From Hermatobates lingyangjiaoensis (Eukaryota; Arthropoda; Insecta; Hemiptera; Hermatobatidae), in assembly GCA_026182355.1 (NCBI GenBank), contig JAPFBL010000583.1, forward strand, positions 200,547-264,546: a stretch of 64,000 bases of DNA. The letters run 5' to 3'. The notes beneath the pieces were generated by a model. It did no database searches. It was given only the letters and a program-made list of their open reading frames with translations, and was not told the DNA's origin. Below are positions 20,270-31,738 of this stretch, piece after piece (the first letter of the stretch is position 1; each line of letters opens with the position of its first letter). Both the position numbers and the translations under genes were made by a program.

Positions 20270-20560
20270 AACATACAAAAGAGATTAGCACTCAAGATGC
20301 TCGATCATTTCAGTAGAGGAGAAAAAGGAAAAGAAGAAGAAACACAGGAGTTGAAACGTGAGTGTATCCACCGACCGATACAAAGGGCCAGTGTTAGAGT
20401 AACCATAATGCTAGTGTTGATAATAACCATAATGCAATTCTGCATTGTTTTTAAAAATATTGTAGCTTATCTTGTTATTTATAGCCCTGAGGATGGTGTG
20501 AAAATACACCTTAATGTTGGAAAAAGGAATATTTCTATTTAATAACGAATCCCTTAAAAA
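20270..20560 (+). pseudogene. PLE 3' end, family R-like, dead ribozyme
   Basis: A basic open frame (ENIQKRLALKMLDHFSRGEK region) precedes ccctgaggatggtgtgaaaa. Stem II GGTGT/ACACC is intact but GAAAC has become TTAAT, so the ribozyme is dead. Confidence 0.5.
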
Positions 20561-20587
20561 CAAACTTACTAAATACTGTATGAGGGG

Positions 20588-20905
20588 GTCAAGCTAGCTC
20601 AGTAGTTACATGCTCGCCTCTGATCTGATAGAACCGGGGTTAGATCCCCACCTGGCCCTCGATTTATTCATGCAGGAGGTGAATAAATCTGAGCACGACG
20701 TCCCTCGGAGAAGGACGTTAAGCTGTCGGTCCCGAGCCTCTACGATGTCAGGCACTCGTTAAAGATCCCTACTCTAAATACACTTGAGTTAGGCAAAATT
20801 TAGGACTCCCACTGTAGAATCAATCTTCATTGTATGGTATCTCAAAGGGCCAATGCTCGGCCTAAGTGTGTTCCCTTGTGGAACTGCCACTGCAACGTAA
20901 CCTAA
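20588..20905 (+). mobile_element. tRNA-derived SINE, most complete copy
   Basis: About 318 bp: A box (agctagctcagtagttaca), B box (ggttagatcccc), gatttattcatgcaggaggt, ccctcggagaaggacg, tcgttaaagatcccta, acttgagttaggcaaaattt, and a 3' tail with tcaatcttcattgtatggta and cccttgtggaactgccactg. The tail is also seen alone at 35172. Confidence 0.88.
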
Positions 20906-20934
20906 ATACTGTATGCATATATAGTACATGGCAT

Positions 20935-21400
20935 TGTAATACGTGTAGATGTATTGTATATTGACTTTTAATAAGGTATTGTTTTCTTGACCACAATTAC
21001 TAATAAACACTTTTTCTTCTGCTTGGAATTTGGTCAGGGTTATTATATGAAATCACCTTTTCACCAACGTTTCGTATGTACTTTAAGACATCCTCAGGGC
21101 TATAAAGTAACAAAAAACAATGGACATTTATCATATCTACATTACAATGATGATTAAAAATTCAAAAAAACTTACTTACTCAAGGCTGGCTTCTAATTCC
21201 GAACAATTTGTTATGATGATTGGAAAGTATATGTGACAAATGTCCATTGTTTTTTAATAGTTTATAGCCCTGAGGATGTCTTAAAATAAAGACGAAACGT
21301 TGGCGAAAAGGTAATTCCGTATATTAACCCTGACCAAACTCTAAGAAGAAGAAAAAGTGTTTATTAGTAAATTGTGGTCAAGAAAACAATACCTTATAAA
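20935..21400. mobile_element. Family S PLE palindrome
   Basis: Arms of about 175-180 bp share gtattgttttcttgaccaca, cactttttcttct, tttggtcagggtta and an HHR. The minus HHR (about 21070-21115) has stem II mismatches; the plus HHR is intact. Confidence 0.8.
21266..21306 (+). ncRNA. Hammerhead ribozyme, family S
   Basis: CTGAGGA (21270-21276), stem II GTCTT/AAGAC-type, GAAA (21294-21297), C-G stem III, TT|GGC pairing with upstream GCC. Confidence 0.7.
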
Positions 21401-21409
21401 TATAAGTGA

Positions 21410-21740
21410 TAAGATAACATATCAGTTAGTTTGTTTGTAGAAGCTATTTTAAGAGCTATAAACAACAAAAAAACAATGGACATTTGTCATATCTATTTTA
21501 TATTCTTCATAAAAAAATTCAAGAAACTTTTTTTTGTTCAAAAAATTAAAAAAAAGTAACTTTTTAATCTGTTTTTATGATGAATGTTAAGTAGATATGA
21601 CAAATGTCCATTGTTTTTTGGTAGTTTATAGCCCTGAGGATGTCTTAAAAGAAAGACGAAACTTTGGCGAAAAGGTGATTTAATATTTCATATATTAACC
21701 CTGACCAAATTCCAAGAAGAAGAAGAAAAAGTGTTGACTT
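21410..21740 (+). mobile_element. Family S second copy
   Basis: Inverted internal segments (ggacatttgtcatatct and complement). HHR at 21629-21670 has GAAACTTT instead of GAAACGTT, which breaks the C-G stem III pair. Confidence 0.65.
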
Positions 21741-21774
21741 TTAATGTTATTATTATAGTCCATACTGAAATTGT

Positions 21775-21935
21775 ATATTGATTTTGAAAATATTGTAGTT
21801 TTATCTTGTTTTTTTTTTAGCTCTGAGTATGATGTATAAATACATCGAAACGTTGGCTTAAGAAGGAGTATTTCAATTCAAAGACCTAGCCCTCAAAAAA
21901 CTTACCAAATAGTTGTTGAATGAAGAGGCCAAGAA
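21775..21935 (+). mobile_element. Family R PLE 3' end
   Basis: Core decayed to CTGAGTA, but stem II GATGTATAAATACATC and GAAACGTTGGC are intact. The tail (cctagccctcaaaa, gaggccaagaac) ends at (TA)n. Confidence 0.65.
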
Positions 21936-21989
21936 CAATTCGAGAGTATATATATATATATTATATATATATATATATATATTATTATA

Positions 21990-22180
21990 TTATATAAAGG
22001 CAGCTTCCGCATTTACGACTTTTTTGCTCGTGTTTTCTAGTTAAACAGAAAAATTTTCTAGTCAACTAGAAAACACGAGCAAAAAAGTCCTAAATGCGGA
22101 AGCTGCCGTCTACTTTAATAAAATATGTTTACAAGAGAATCTGCTGCCAATATACACTAATATATATAATATATATACAA
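21990..22180 (+). pseudogene. PLE N-terminal stub from a palindrome
   Basis: Inverted arms 21997-22050 and 22057-22107 (ggcagcttccgcattta). The plus arm continues as KVLNAEAAVYFNKICLQENL, LPIYTNI and into TA. Confidence 0.65.
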
Positions 22181-22379
22181 TATGTATAATAATAAGAATA
22201 AATTATTATTATTATTATTATATTATTATTACAGAGAATGTAACAATATGTATTGGTCTTTTTTATAATTTTTTTGGCTCATCTCTTTTTTAATAATTAT
22301 ATTTTTTTATCTCAGATATTTTGTTTAGATTTTGTAGATATTATTCTAATATTAGATATTTTTTAGGAAGAGATTTACT

Positions 22380-22545
22380 GTCACTAGTTTTAGTTATTTT
22401 GATAATACAAATATTATTGAAAACCAAAGCGGCTTCAGAATTCAGAATCTTATTAAGAAACTGTTTTATTTTTCTAAACACGTTGTTTCACAGTCATTTG
22501 TTAGAGTAATTCACCCAGGGACATATTTTACAACTTTAAAATCCA
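22380..22545 (-). pseudogene. PLE N-terminal stub, decayed
   Basis: On minus, MSLGELL then stop, with SEAALVFNNIC further on in a shifted frame. Same protein start as at 14869. Confidence 0.55.
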
Positions 22546-22587
22546 AAATAGATGTGAAAGTATTGAATATATCCCTGGGTTAATTAC

Positions 22588-23260
22588 TCTATCAGTAATT
22601 ACTCTAATCATTTAATTACTCTATAGTAATTAACTCCATCAGTTAGACAATTCTTAATTAGTAATTATTATTAATTAATAATATTTTTAACAGACAAGCA
22701 CATTTGTTAAATAAGATTGAATGACTACAAAAATATCCTCCCATAGAACAATCATTTGATAAATTAACTATAATAAAGAAATTTGAAAATGACTGAATAG
22801 TACTACAAAGTAAACATTTACATTATAAAAAGGAAAATCTTTTATTAAAAATAAGAAAATGATCTCAAATTAATATTCTTAGTAATCATTCTTATGAGTT
22901 AATAGGAATCATATTTGTTAGTACATTAGATTATTATTAGAGATTTATTTAGGGATTATTACTCTATCAGTAATTAACTCTAAATATCAGTTAAACAATT
23001 CTTAATTAGTAATTATTATTACTTAATAATATTATTAACAGACAAGCACACTTGTTAAATAAGATTGAATGACTACAAAAATATCCTCCTATATAATTCA
23101 TTCATTCATTTGATAAATTAACTGTAATAAAGAAATTTGAAAATGACTTAATAGTACTACAAAGTAAACATTTACATTATAAAAAGGAAAAATCTTTTAT
23201 TAAAAATAAGAAAATGATCTCAAATTAATATTTTTAGTAATCATTTTTTATGTGTTAATA
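22588..23260. repeat. Direct duplication, 348-bp offset
   Basis: About 300 bp starting near ttactctatcagtaatta is repeated 348 bp further on (atcagttagac at 22638 and atcagttaaac at 22986). Shared inner markers: acagacaagcaca, gattgaatgactacaaaaat, gaaaatgatctcaaattaat. Divergence is small. Confidence 0.8.
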
Positions 23261-25860
23261 GAAATAATATATTGCATTAGTTAATACTAGGATAACCCAT
23301 GTTTAAAAACCATTGTTATTACTTTTACAACTGGTATTAAACGACATAGAAATGAAGGAGAAGATCTATTAAAATAAAACATGTTTTGACCATTCTTCAG
23401 GAAACAAATCACACTCAATGATATTATTAAAATCTATCTCTTACAAAAATAACCTGTGATAAAAAAAGCAACAGATAATCATCTGATAAACCAACAAGTA
23501 ATGGATTATTTTAACCTACTGAAGTCCTTAAAATATAGTGTTCATTAAATTAAACAAAGTAATTAGATTTTTAAATCATGCAAAAAACAAGAACGATTTA
23601 AAAAAGGAATTTACTAACGACATTTTTCAAAAGTTGTTTCTTTTTAATAATACACTAATATTTTATAATTTATTATTATAAAATCTGATATATTTTATTT
23701 AACTTTCATTTTAATAAGAATGAAAGGTAAATATATTAAAATAAAATGCTAAAATTTTAAAGTCAGCAAAATATCACAATTTTCCAATAGAATTGGCGTC
23801 TCTTGTACGTTTAAAATAATTTATTTCAATTTTAAATCCATTAATAAATTACCTATTCATAATATTAATTAATAAGTAAACTATTAATTGAACTATTTAA
23901 TTGAAAATTAAACACAACAAATATAATGCATATAAGAAACATAAGAAATAACTATTTAAAAAGGTTCTGACATTTTAAACATGTTTAAAATTAATTACTT
24001 TCTTTATCAACAATTAAATTAAAAGTATTAATGAGTTAATTAATTATTTATAACTATTTGCATGATATAGTCAATTTAATGTAAGACGAATTTAAAAAAA
24101 ATAGGTTCAAGATAGATTATTAAAATTAGTTTAAAACAACAAATTGTTGTCATATAAGAGTTTCGTGATGTTTATTTTGAAAATATAATGACTCAATCAT
24201 TGAAAGAAAGTTATATTTATATTCTGTTATTGATTTTTTTTTAAGTTGTTAAAATTACTTTATTATAACTTTATGTACTAAGTTGTAAGACATGTTAAAG
24301 TTAAAATTCCATTAAAAACTGAATCATTAGTGATATTATAACACATCTTTACTGATATTTGTGATATTTCTTTCTGAAAATATAATTGCTAATATTACCA
24401 TTATCTTTTCTTACATTATAGGATTATATATGAATTGCATCAATGCCATTAATATAGAAATAACTATTAAATTATATAATATTCTAAATTATTAGAAATA
24501 CTTAAATAGAGGTATTACATTAATTTTTGTGCAAAGAACTTCTTCAAAAGTATACTTTAACTGTATAATCATTTAAATAAGTCAGTTTTAAAAGTTATTG
24601 ACTGTTCTAGTGGCATTATTTAGTTCAAAATAATTCTGATGCTAATTAGTAGAGATTACTTTCATATTTTCTTTACTATTAGTATAATTTTGCATTTCAC
24701 AATCTACTTTTGTTTGTCATCATTTAATAGTTATTATTTAACGCAATGTAGTGAAAAAAAATAGAAGATAATATTAAATTGTGTACTAACTTTCTTTTTG
24801 ATGTGCAGTCTTTTCACTGAAGTTCTTCTTTCTTTTCAAAACACTTATATGAAGGAAAAAATAACTTCACACATGTGCATCACTTAATAATCTAATTAAT
24901 AACATCAGTTTTAAACTTCTCTACACATAATAATTGTTTTCTAAAATCAGATTAATAAAACAGGCACTTACTAGTTGCCGTAAAAAATGAATAAACGCCA
25001 TGTTGAAAAATATAAAAGAGATTGGCGCTTAATTAGGCCAGTGTTGACACAATGGACAGGAAATAATAATGCACTAAAAACAGGCCTATACATTTTGATG
25101 GGTTGTATTCTATATTTTAAAATCTATATTAATTTGAAAAAAATTTATTTAAATAGATGATTTTATAATAAAAGACAAAAATTTGAAATAACATACATAT
25201 TAGTTGAATATAGTATTTAAATTTTCAGGTCAGTTGTTAATAGTATGTTTTATATTTAAAAAAAAAAATGTGTCAGTGTGCATTTAACATTGTTAGAAGT
25301 GGATTTATTATTATGATAATTAACAAGCTATTTAATTCAATGATTCGTTTTAATGCAGTTATCTCTATTTTGCTAATTTTAAAGAAAATGTAATTATTGT
25401 CACAGATTAGTAAAAAAAAAATCGAATGAATCATGACTAATAATTAAAACTTGAGTCATTTGCTGAGTAATATGTTTTTAATTAATTTTCAGTATGTTGC
25501 AGATTCATAGAGTAGATTTTAAACAGTTAATTATTATAATTTCAAAGAGAATGTTAAAAACAATGAAATAATAATATATTTAATAAGAAAGAACCATTTT
25601 TTTAAATTTTACTCTACATTTTTTAGATTGTATTTGCATAATTAATTATTTTAACAAGTATATTTTATTCTAAGCCATGTAATTAGTTGTGTAATTTTTT
25701 TTTACTTCATTATCATCATGTATAAGTTGATTTCATTCATTTTCAGAAATTTTGGAAAGAAGTTAATTCTATTAATTCACCAGCTACGCAAGCAGTTATT
25801 ATGTGTTTATTTATACAATACTGAGTAGTTATTTACTCATATTTACAAAGGTGAAGAAAC
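23260..25860. other. AT-rich DNA, few repeats
   Basis: The longest stretch without recognisable mobile DNA. No exon or RNA gene that I can support; probably ordinary intron sequence. Confidence 0.5.
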
Positions 25861-26045
25861 ACTAAGTCTCCACACACAAGGAGTCAGGTGTCTTTTGACT
25901 CCTTAAACAGTCAATATCACCATACTGAGGCTAATGTAACCTGAGGATGAACACTAAGTGTTCGAAACGCATAGTCTTTTGAAAACATTTTTTTCTTTGA
26001 ATGCAGATTTAGTGTTTCTCCCATTTTCTAATCAAAATCTGGAAT
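25860..26045 (+). mobile_element. Family P PLE 3' end
   Basis: HHR at 25937-25978 (CTGAGGA, GAACAC/GTGTTC, GAAACGCATA). An inverted gagtc motif precedes it and tttctaatcaaaatctggaa follows. Confidence 0.7.
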
Positions 26046-26071
26046 GGCATATACTCAACTTTATTATAAGT

Positions 26072-26513
26072 TAGAGTTTCTCAAACTTTTTTCGACGCAA
26101 AACCCTTTTTGGTTCAGTAACTTTCCCGGGAACCCCAAAATACTAATAACTTTCTATGTTCATAATGTAAATATTATCATATGTCTTTATAAATAGTATA
26201 TACGTTTAAAAACAATTAAAAAGTAATAACATTAAAATTTGTATTTTTCAAAACTAAATAAAAATGTAAAAATAAAAGATTTTAATTTCCATATTTCCTA
26301 CAAGTATATAACACATAAAACAGAATTACTAGCAATTTTAACACTGTGTTTATTTTGTAATCATTATGTAATCATGAACTAAAAATATCATATAATTACA
26401 ATAATTTTGTAAGGTTTATTGAGCATAATGTTTTTGTTTAATATAATCAGATCATTCTTAAATGTTTGGCTTTATAGTTGAGAGTTTGATTCTCAAGTCA
26501 GCAGCAGCATTGA
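26072..26513. mobile_element. hAT-like transposon, 3'-truncated
   Basis: Left end (gagtttctcaaactttttt) and interior match the 2538 and 58550 copies. It is cut at 26513 by a family B arm. Confidence 0.8.
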
Positions 26514-26575
26514 GATTTGAGTCTGTAAGTGTGTTTCTTTACTTTCTCTGCTACTTATCTTCAATTTTGAACTGT

Positions 26576-26606
<31 letters not shown>

Positions 26607-26875
26607 CCATGATAAACGAAAAACGGTCCGGCAGGACAAATAACAATTAAAATAAGCAGTGACACATAAACAGAAACACAACAAAGACTCACTTTTCAAT
26701 ATTTCGACCGTAATGGCGGTCGTCCTCAGAAGAAGAAGTGAATTGACGGAGAGACGACAGTCAACTGAAGAACTCACTGGGTGAGGGCTAAAGCAGTGCT
26801 GCCGCAAAGGAGACAAATAAAAAAGGAACTAGGAAGTCGAGAGCAAAAATAAAAAAATAAAAAATGTTTTTGAAA
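26514..26875. mobile_element. Family B tail and family E minus element flanking (TA)n
   Basis: The B tail (tctgtaagtgtgtttcttt) runs into (TA)n at 26578. A minus E element (26606-26875) follows with the GTCC/GGAC hairpin, gactcacttttcaatattt, an HHR at 26687-26740 and a long leader. Confidence 0.78.
26687..26740 (-). ncRNA. Hammerhead ribozyme, family E
   Basis: Minus CTGAGGA (26723-26729), GACCG/CGGTC stem II, GAAATATT, stem I with internal mismatch. Confidence 0.7.
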
Positions 26876-26898
26876 GGTAGAAAAAGGTTAAGAAAAGG

Positions 26899-26938
<40 letters not shown>

Positions 26939-26954
26939 TATATATAGAGTACCG

Positions 26955-27077
26955 CCCTGTCTTCCTGCGGGACTCTTCTCTCTTTGCTCTTCGCACCTCC
27001 TGATGACGACGATGGTCGAAATATCGATGTGAGTTATGTCTGTGTCTTTCTGTGTGTTTCCTTCGTTTTTTATTTAT

Positions 27078-27085
<8 letters not shown>
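26955..27085 (+). mobile_element. Family C HHR element
   Basis: Leader (cttcctgcgggactcttc), HHR, gtgagttatgtctgtgtc, ttcgttttttatttatt, TA. The terminal hairpin is absent. Confidence 0.75.
26994..27033 (+). ncRNA. Hammerhead ribozyme, family C
   Basis: CTGATGA (27000-27006), stem II GAC/GTC, GAAA, TA stem III, TC|GATGTG pairing with upstream CACCTC (one mismatch). Confidence 0.72.
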
Positions 27086-27109
<24 letters not shown>

Positions 27110-27111
<2 letters not shown>

Positions 27112-27246
27112 CACTTTCTCCTGACGACAACGAAGTCAAAATATTGAAGTGATTTGTGTATTGTTTTTACATGTTCTTTTCTTTAAATCTTTTGATGTAT
27201 ATATATATATATATATTCAATGTTTTGTTATTGAGGGCTAGGTCAA
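27110..27246. mobile_element. HHR-like fragment and family R end
   Basis: CTGACGA (27121-27127) with GTC AAAA in place of GAAA, so inactive. A minus R/S tail (gttattgagggctagg) follows, bounded by TA. Confidence 0.55.
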
Positions 27247-27319
27247 TATATATATATATATATATATATATCAGTTCACAAACGAAGAAAAGCAACACAC
27301 AGAGAAAGAGACATACTTA

Positions 27320-27356
27320 CAAACTCAAATTTTCGGATGATCCGTCTTCAGGAGAA
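27320..27356 (-). ncRNA. Hammerhead ribozyme, family B
   Basis: Minus CTGAAGA (27345-27351), CGGAT/ATCCG stem II, GAAA, A-T stem III, TT|GAG with CTC. Confidence 0.72.
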
Positions 27357-27441
27357 AAGAGAGAATGGGCCAACCAAGCACGCCGGAAACACACCATCCT
27401 GCCGTTGTGTTTCCGGCGTGTTTGGTCGCCCATTCTCTCTT

Positions 27442-27478
27442 TTCTCCTGAAGACGGATCATCCGAAAATTTGAGTTTG
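27442..27478 (+). ncRNA. Hammerhead ribozyme, family B
   Basis: CTGAAGA (27447-27453), CGGAT CAT CCG, GAAAATTT|GAG, then TTGTAAGTATG. Confidence 0.72.
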
Positions 27479-27565
27479 TAAGTATGTCTCTTTCTCTGTG
27501 TGTTGCTTTTCTTCGTTTGTGAACTGATTTGCGTCCAGTTTGGATCGTTTTTTCGAATTTTAAGT

Positions 27566-27599
<34 letters not shown>

Positions 27600-27603
<4 letters not shown>

Positions 27604-28095
27604 CTTATTATTTTTATCATAGTTTGTTGGAACCTCAAACTATTCTTTAAAAAAATGTTCTCAATCCAACGTTTCATCTATATTTCTAGACATCAACAGA
27701 ACTATATTATTACAGAATATTAATTCTTAATAATAGCATTAATAAAGGTCTTTTCACAATGACTATAAACATTTGAAGTGGTTAGTTTTGTTAAGTGCTA
27801 AAGAAGTTTGAGATAATTTAATAATCTTGAGGTTTTATGATCATTTGAAACGTCTAAGTAAGATAATAAGATATTTAAGATGTTGTAGTTGAGTTTAATT
27901 TGTTTGGTCAACTTCAGGCCCTTGAGGAAAACTTGTGTTCCTTTAGACTTTATTCAATTAAAAATTAGAACCTCATTAATCGCAACAGTTAAGCTTGAAA
28001 CTTTTCAAATTCATTCTTCTCAATATATATTTATATAATTAATTATATACATTTGTACTTGATACATTTAACCAAAGCAATTTTTAATTTTATAT
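27600..28095. other. Mostly unannotated
   Basis: A minus HHR-like string near 27675-27715 (CTGTTGA, TCTA/TAGA stem, GAAACGTTGG) has a broken core. Otherwise nothing supported. Confidence 0.4.
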
Positions 28096-28153
28096 ATATA
28101 TATATAGTTCAATATAAACAAAGAAACATAGAGAAATCAGAAGAACACACTTA

Positions 28154-28191
28154 CAGTCTCTAATTTTCGGTTTGAACCGTCTTCAGGAGAG
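28154..28191 (-). ncRNA. Hammerhead ribozyme, family A
   Basis: Minus CTGAAGA (28179-28185), CGGTT/ACCG stem II, GAAA, A-T stem III, TA|GAGA pairing with TCTC. Confidence 0.75.
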
Positions 28192-28303
28192 ATAAGAGAG
28201 GGAAACCAAGCGCACTGGATCAGAGACGGTTGGAAACTTACATTTATATGATGTTGGGACTCCAACTGTCTCTGATCCAGTGCGCTTGGTTTCCCTCTCT
28301 TAT

Positions 28304-28338
28304 CTCTCCTGAAGACGGTTCAAACCGAAAATTAGAGA
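28304..28338 (+). ncRNA. Hammerhead ribozyme, family A
   Basis: Mirror copy: CTGAAGA (28309-28315), cleavage predicted before GAGACTGTAAGTG. Confidence 0.75.
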
Positions 28339-28428
28339 CTGTAAGTGTGTTCTTCTGATTTCTCTATGTTTCTTTGTTTATATTGAACTATATTTGTCCG
28401 TTTTGGATCGTATTTCCAACGAAAAAAA

Positions 28429-28455
<27 letters not shown>

Positions 28456-28459
<4 letters not shown>

Positions 28460-28545
28460 CCATGATAAACAAAAAACGGTCCGGCAGGACAAATAACAAT
28501 TAAAATAAGCAGTGACACATAAACAGAAACACAACAAAGTCTTTG
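28456..28545 (-). mobile_element. Family E tail fragment
   Basis: Terminal hairpin (cggtccggcaggac) to aacacaacaaagtc, then TA. No HHR. Confidence 0.7.
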
Positions 28546-28576
<31 letters not shown>

Positions 28577-28594
28577 ATGATTTGTTTTCTTGAC

Positions 28595-29250
28595 CCAATA
28601 TTTATATGATGTAATTTTTTTTGATGTTTGAGGTCCAATGATTAAAACTAGTCCTTTTGCCGACGTTTTGACATATATTTATGTCATCTTCAGGGCTACA
28701 ACATGATTGTTTTACAATTAGCACTACTATTACTACTATTTGGTAATTTATTACATTTTAATATATATTTACGGTAACAAAGAGGAATTTATAGATAAAT
28801 CAGTTATTACGACTATGGATTATTTTGTTATACATTAACATAAGGATATTGTTATAATTATTCTATTGCTTTAGAATTATTGCATAAATATAGAGATCAC
28901 TATTTGATTACAAATAGTCTGCAACATAAAGAGATTTCCAAGGTAATCAAATAGTGATCTCTATACTTATGCAATAATTCTAAAGCAATAGAATAATTGT
29001 AACAATATCCATATGTTAATGTATAACAAAATAATCCATAGTCCTAATAACTGATTTATCAATAAATTCCTCTTTGTTACCTATACATACAAATGTACAT
29101 ATTAAAATGTAATAAATTACCAAATAGTAGTAATAGTAGTGCTAATTGTAAAACAATCATGTTGTAGCCCTGAAGATGACATAAATATATGTCGAAACGT
29201 CGGCAAAAGGACTAGTTTAATCATTGGACCTCAAACCTCAAAAAAAATTA
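28595..29250. mobile_element. Family O PLE palindrome, about 325-bp arms
   Basis: The longest palindrome in the window, centred near 28920. Arms share gatgtaattttt, ggactagttt, the HHR, tactattactactatttgg and atagtgatctctata. The minus HHR has CAAA for GAAA. Confidence 0.85.
29165..29206 (+). ncRNA. Hammerhead ribozyme, family O
   Basis: CTGAAGA (29170-29176), stem II GACATA/TATGTC, GAAA, C-G with no loop, TC|GGC pairing with GCC. A zero-loop stem III would favour dimeric folding. Confidence 0.68.
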
Positions 29251-29251
29251 C

Positions 29252-29285
<34 letters not shown>

Positions 29286-29317
29286 CACTAATAAATTCTC
29301 GACCGTGTGACAGATAT

Positions 29318-29704
29318 ACAACTAAAAAATGATTGATCGGGATGCGGTCAGTTTCTTCCACTTTCAATTCAAACTCTCATTGCCGACGTTTCGATTTTAT
29401 TTAAAATCTTTTTCCAAAGGCACAAGTAGGAGTATTGGCAATTGAAGGAACTATTACAATTACATTTCTGAACTAGTATTGAAGCTTAACTATTCAAATG
29501 AAATTATTATTAACGGTTTTCATTTGAATAGTTAAGCTTCAATACTAGTTCAGAAATGTAATTGTAATAGTTCCTTCAATTGCCAATACTCCTACTTGTG
29601 CCTTTGGAAAAAGATTTTAAATAAAATCGAAACGTTGGCAATGAGAGTTTGAATTGAAAGTGGAAGAAACTGACCGCATCCCGATCAATCATTTTTTAGT
29701 TGTA
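29318..29704. mobile_element. Family N near-perfect palindrome
   Basis: Arms 29318-29513 and 29517-29704 are nearly identical. Each has aatcgaaacgttggcaatga and cttctttttccaaagg-type stem II flank. CTGANGA is absent. Confidence 0.82.
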
Positions 29705-29839
29705 TATATATAATATTTGGTCATATATTTTCTTTTATGATATCACTAACACTTATGCCAAAGTTCAGTGTTATAATAATCAACGTCATAATTTAGTAGT
29801 TTAAAAAATATATTCAAATAGTATGTGTTTCTAATTCTA

Positions 29840-30470
29840 AAGTAGTACAATCAGTTATCATGTGGTATTTACTCATTGTAGGGTAAAAAAGATAATGAAA
29901 TAATCTCCAAATATAGAAATTTAATAGTTTCAGAGACGTAGGCATTAATGCTTGAAGAAGAACACTATGTGTTTGAAACGAGCTGTTTATACTATTAAAT
30001 TTCTATATGTGGAGACTATTTTATTAGCATTGTAGGGTAAAAAGCTAATGAAATGGTCTCTACATATAAAAATTTAATCGTATAAACAAAGCGTTTCAAA
30101 CACGTAGTGTTCTTCTTCAGGCATTAACTAAAAAATACAATATCATCAGAGAGTTATCTATAGTACAAAGTATATACAGTACAAAATAAAAATAATATAA
30201 AATAAAATAAGAAAGAGAGTACGAACCTAATGTTGAGTGTCTGTGGTACACTGACTGGGAATAGAATGGACGTGGGTGAGGGTATGGGGTACATCTGTTT
30301 CATATTAGAAGGCAGGTACATTTCATTGTTTTTTTTTCCTAAAGATTAGGCTGAGCCTTTACATTTGCTCTCAGACTAAGTGTAGGAAACATATTGAAAA
30401 TATCGTTATAGATCTTTCGTTATAGTTTTTTGCGTTATATTTTCAATATGTTTCCTACGCTTCAGTATTA
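29840..30470. mobile_element. Two family P ends in inverted orientation
   Basis: The plus HHR (29947-29990) is damaged (CTTGAAGA). The minus HHR (30084-30124; CTGAAGA, GAACACTACGTGTTT, GAAA) is intact. A P interior (gagtgtctgtggtacac) follows, shared with 48010. Confidence 0.72.
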
Positions 30471-30479
30471 TCCTGAACA

Positions 30480-30640
30480 CTTCAATCAACCAGGTTAACT
30501 AGTTATTATGTTTTGTTTAGTTCATTTAGCTCTCTGATGATTATGTAACGAAAGGCCTTAAAGCATTATATCTAATATATATTTGTTTATTGTGGTTGTT
30601 TAATTCAAATATTAAATCAAGAGTTATTGTTGATTAATAA
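30480..30640 (+). mobile_element. Family U PLE 3' end with HHR
   Basis: HHR at 30528-30566: CTGATGA (30534-30540), weak TTA/TAA stem II, GAAA, G-GC-C stem III, TT|AAAGC against upstream GCTCT. Matches the end at 63064-63135. Confidence 0.6.
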
Positions 30641-30669
30641 TTTATATATATATATATATATAATATATA

Positions 30670-30975
30670 TATAAATCAAAACTTGAAACGGTCCAACAGG
30701 ACTATTAGTTTACAAAGGATTTTATTATATTATTTACATACATACATTACATTTATTATATAATATTTACACTTTAATTAATATAAACAAATAAAGACAC
30801 ACACAAAAGACTCACAACGATATTTCGACAGTCGTCTTCATCGGGCAGAAGTAGTCCCTTTGAGTAGCTGAAGCTAACTCAAACTAACTTTGACTACTTC
30901 TGCCCGATGACGACGACTGTCGAAATGTCGTTGTGAGTCTTTTGTGTGTATCTTTATTTGTTTTTCTCTTTCCTG
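30670..30975. mobile_element. Family H palindrome
   Basis: Arms with gacacacacaaaagactcac. The plus HHR-like motif at 30893-30938 has core CCGATGA, CGAC/GTCG stem II, GAAATGTC|GTTG and GTGAGT. The minus partner is at about 30810-30852. Confidence 0.72.
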
Positions 30976-31035
30976 TGTGAAAATAAATACAAATAAAGAC
31001 ACACACAAAAGACTCACAACGGTATTCTTAAAAAT

Positions 31036-31056
31036 GTCCGCTGGACCGTTTCTTTT

Positions 31057-31090
<34 letters not shown>
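31036..31090 (+). mobile_element. Family C tail fragment
   Basis: tgtccgctggaccgtttctt hairpin and (TA)n, joined to the H tail by template-switch-like junction. Confidence 0.6.
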
Positions 31091-31097
<7 letters not shown>

Positions 31098-31102
<5 letters not shown>

Positions 31103-31372
31103 ATTTGTTGTAAATACGATCCGAACGGACAAATATAGTTCAATGTAGAAAAAGAAACATAGAGAAATCAAAAGAACACACTTACAGTCTCTAATTTTCG
31201 GTTTGAACCGTCTTCAGGAGTGATAAGGGAGGGAAACCAAGCGCAAACCAAGCACACGAACCAGTGCCCTTGGTTTCCCTCCCTCATCTCTTCTGAAGAC
31301 AGTTCAAACCGAAAATTAGAGACTGTAAGGGTGTAGTTTTAATTTCTCTATGTTTTTTTTTCTACATTGAAA
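31098..31372. mobile_element. Family A palindrome
   Basis: The minus HHR at 31186-31223 is intact. The plus HHR at 31286-31322 has CAGTTCAAACCG (one stem II change). Both ends reach TA. Confidence 0.8.
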
Positions 31373-31431
31373 TATATATATATTATATATTATATATATA
31401 TACTATATATACATTATATGCTTCATTCCTT

Positions 31432-31568
31432 CATTCGAAGGGAGAGATCTCTCTCACTTCGTCCTCTCTTCTAGTCTACTCCTGATGACGAACAACGGTT
31501 TGAAATATTGAATTCTGTAAGTGTTCTTTTTATTCTTTTTTCTGTGTCGTGCTTTGTGTAATTTAAAG

Positions 31569-31570
<2 letters not shown>
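31432..31570 (+). mobile_element. Family D HHR element
   Basis: HHR at 31486-31516 (CTGATGA, GAAC..GGTTT, GAAATATT), tctgtaagtgttc, aatttaaagtt, (TA)n. Confidence 0.75.
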
Positions 31571-31614
<44 letters not shown>

Positions 31615-31695
31615 ATATGTCAGAATTATATATATATAATATATATTTCAGAATTATATATATATATTTCAATCACATCTTCACCATGATATATA

Positions 31696-31737
<42 letters not shown>

Positions 31738-31738
31738 T

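Larger units (their letters stand above)
27271..27580. mobile_element. Family B palindrome, both ribozymes intact
   Basis: Arms meet near 27390 (inner gccggaaacaca mirrored). The plus arm ends gtccagtttggatcgtttttt and TA. Best B reference copy. Confidence 0.85.
28104..28435. mobile_element. Family A palindrome, both ribozymes intact
   Basis: Arms separated by a short unpaired centre near 28233-28255. Ends carry gtccgttttggatcgtatt and TA. Reference copy for family A. Confidence 0.85.
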
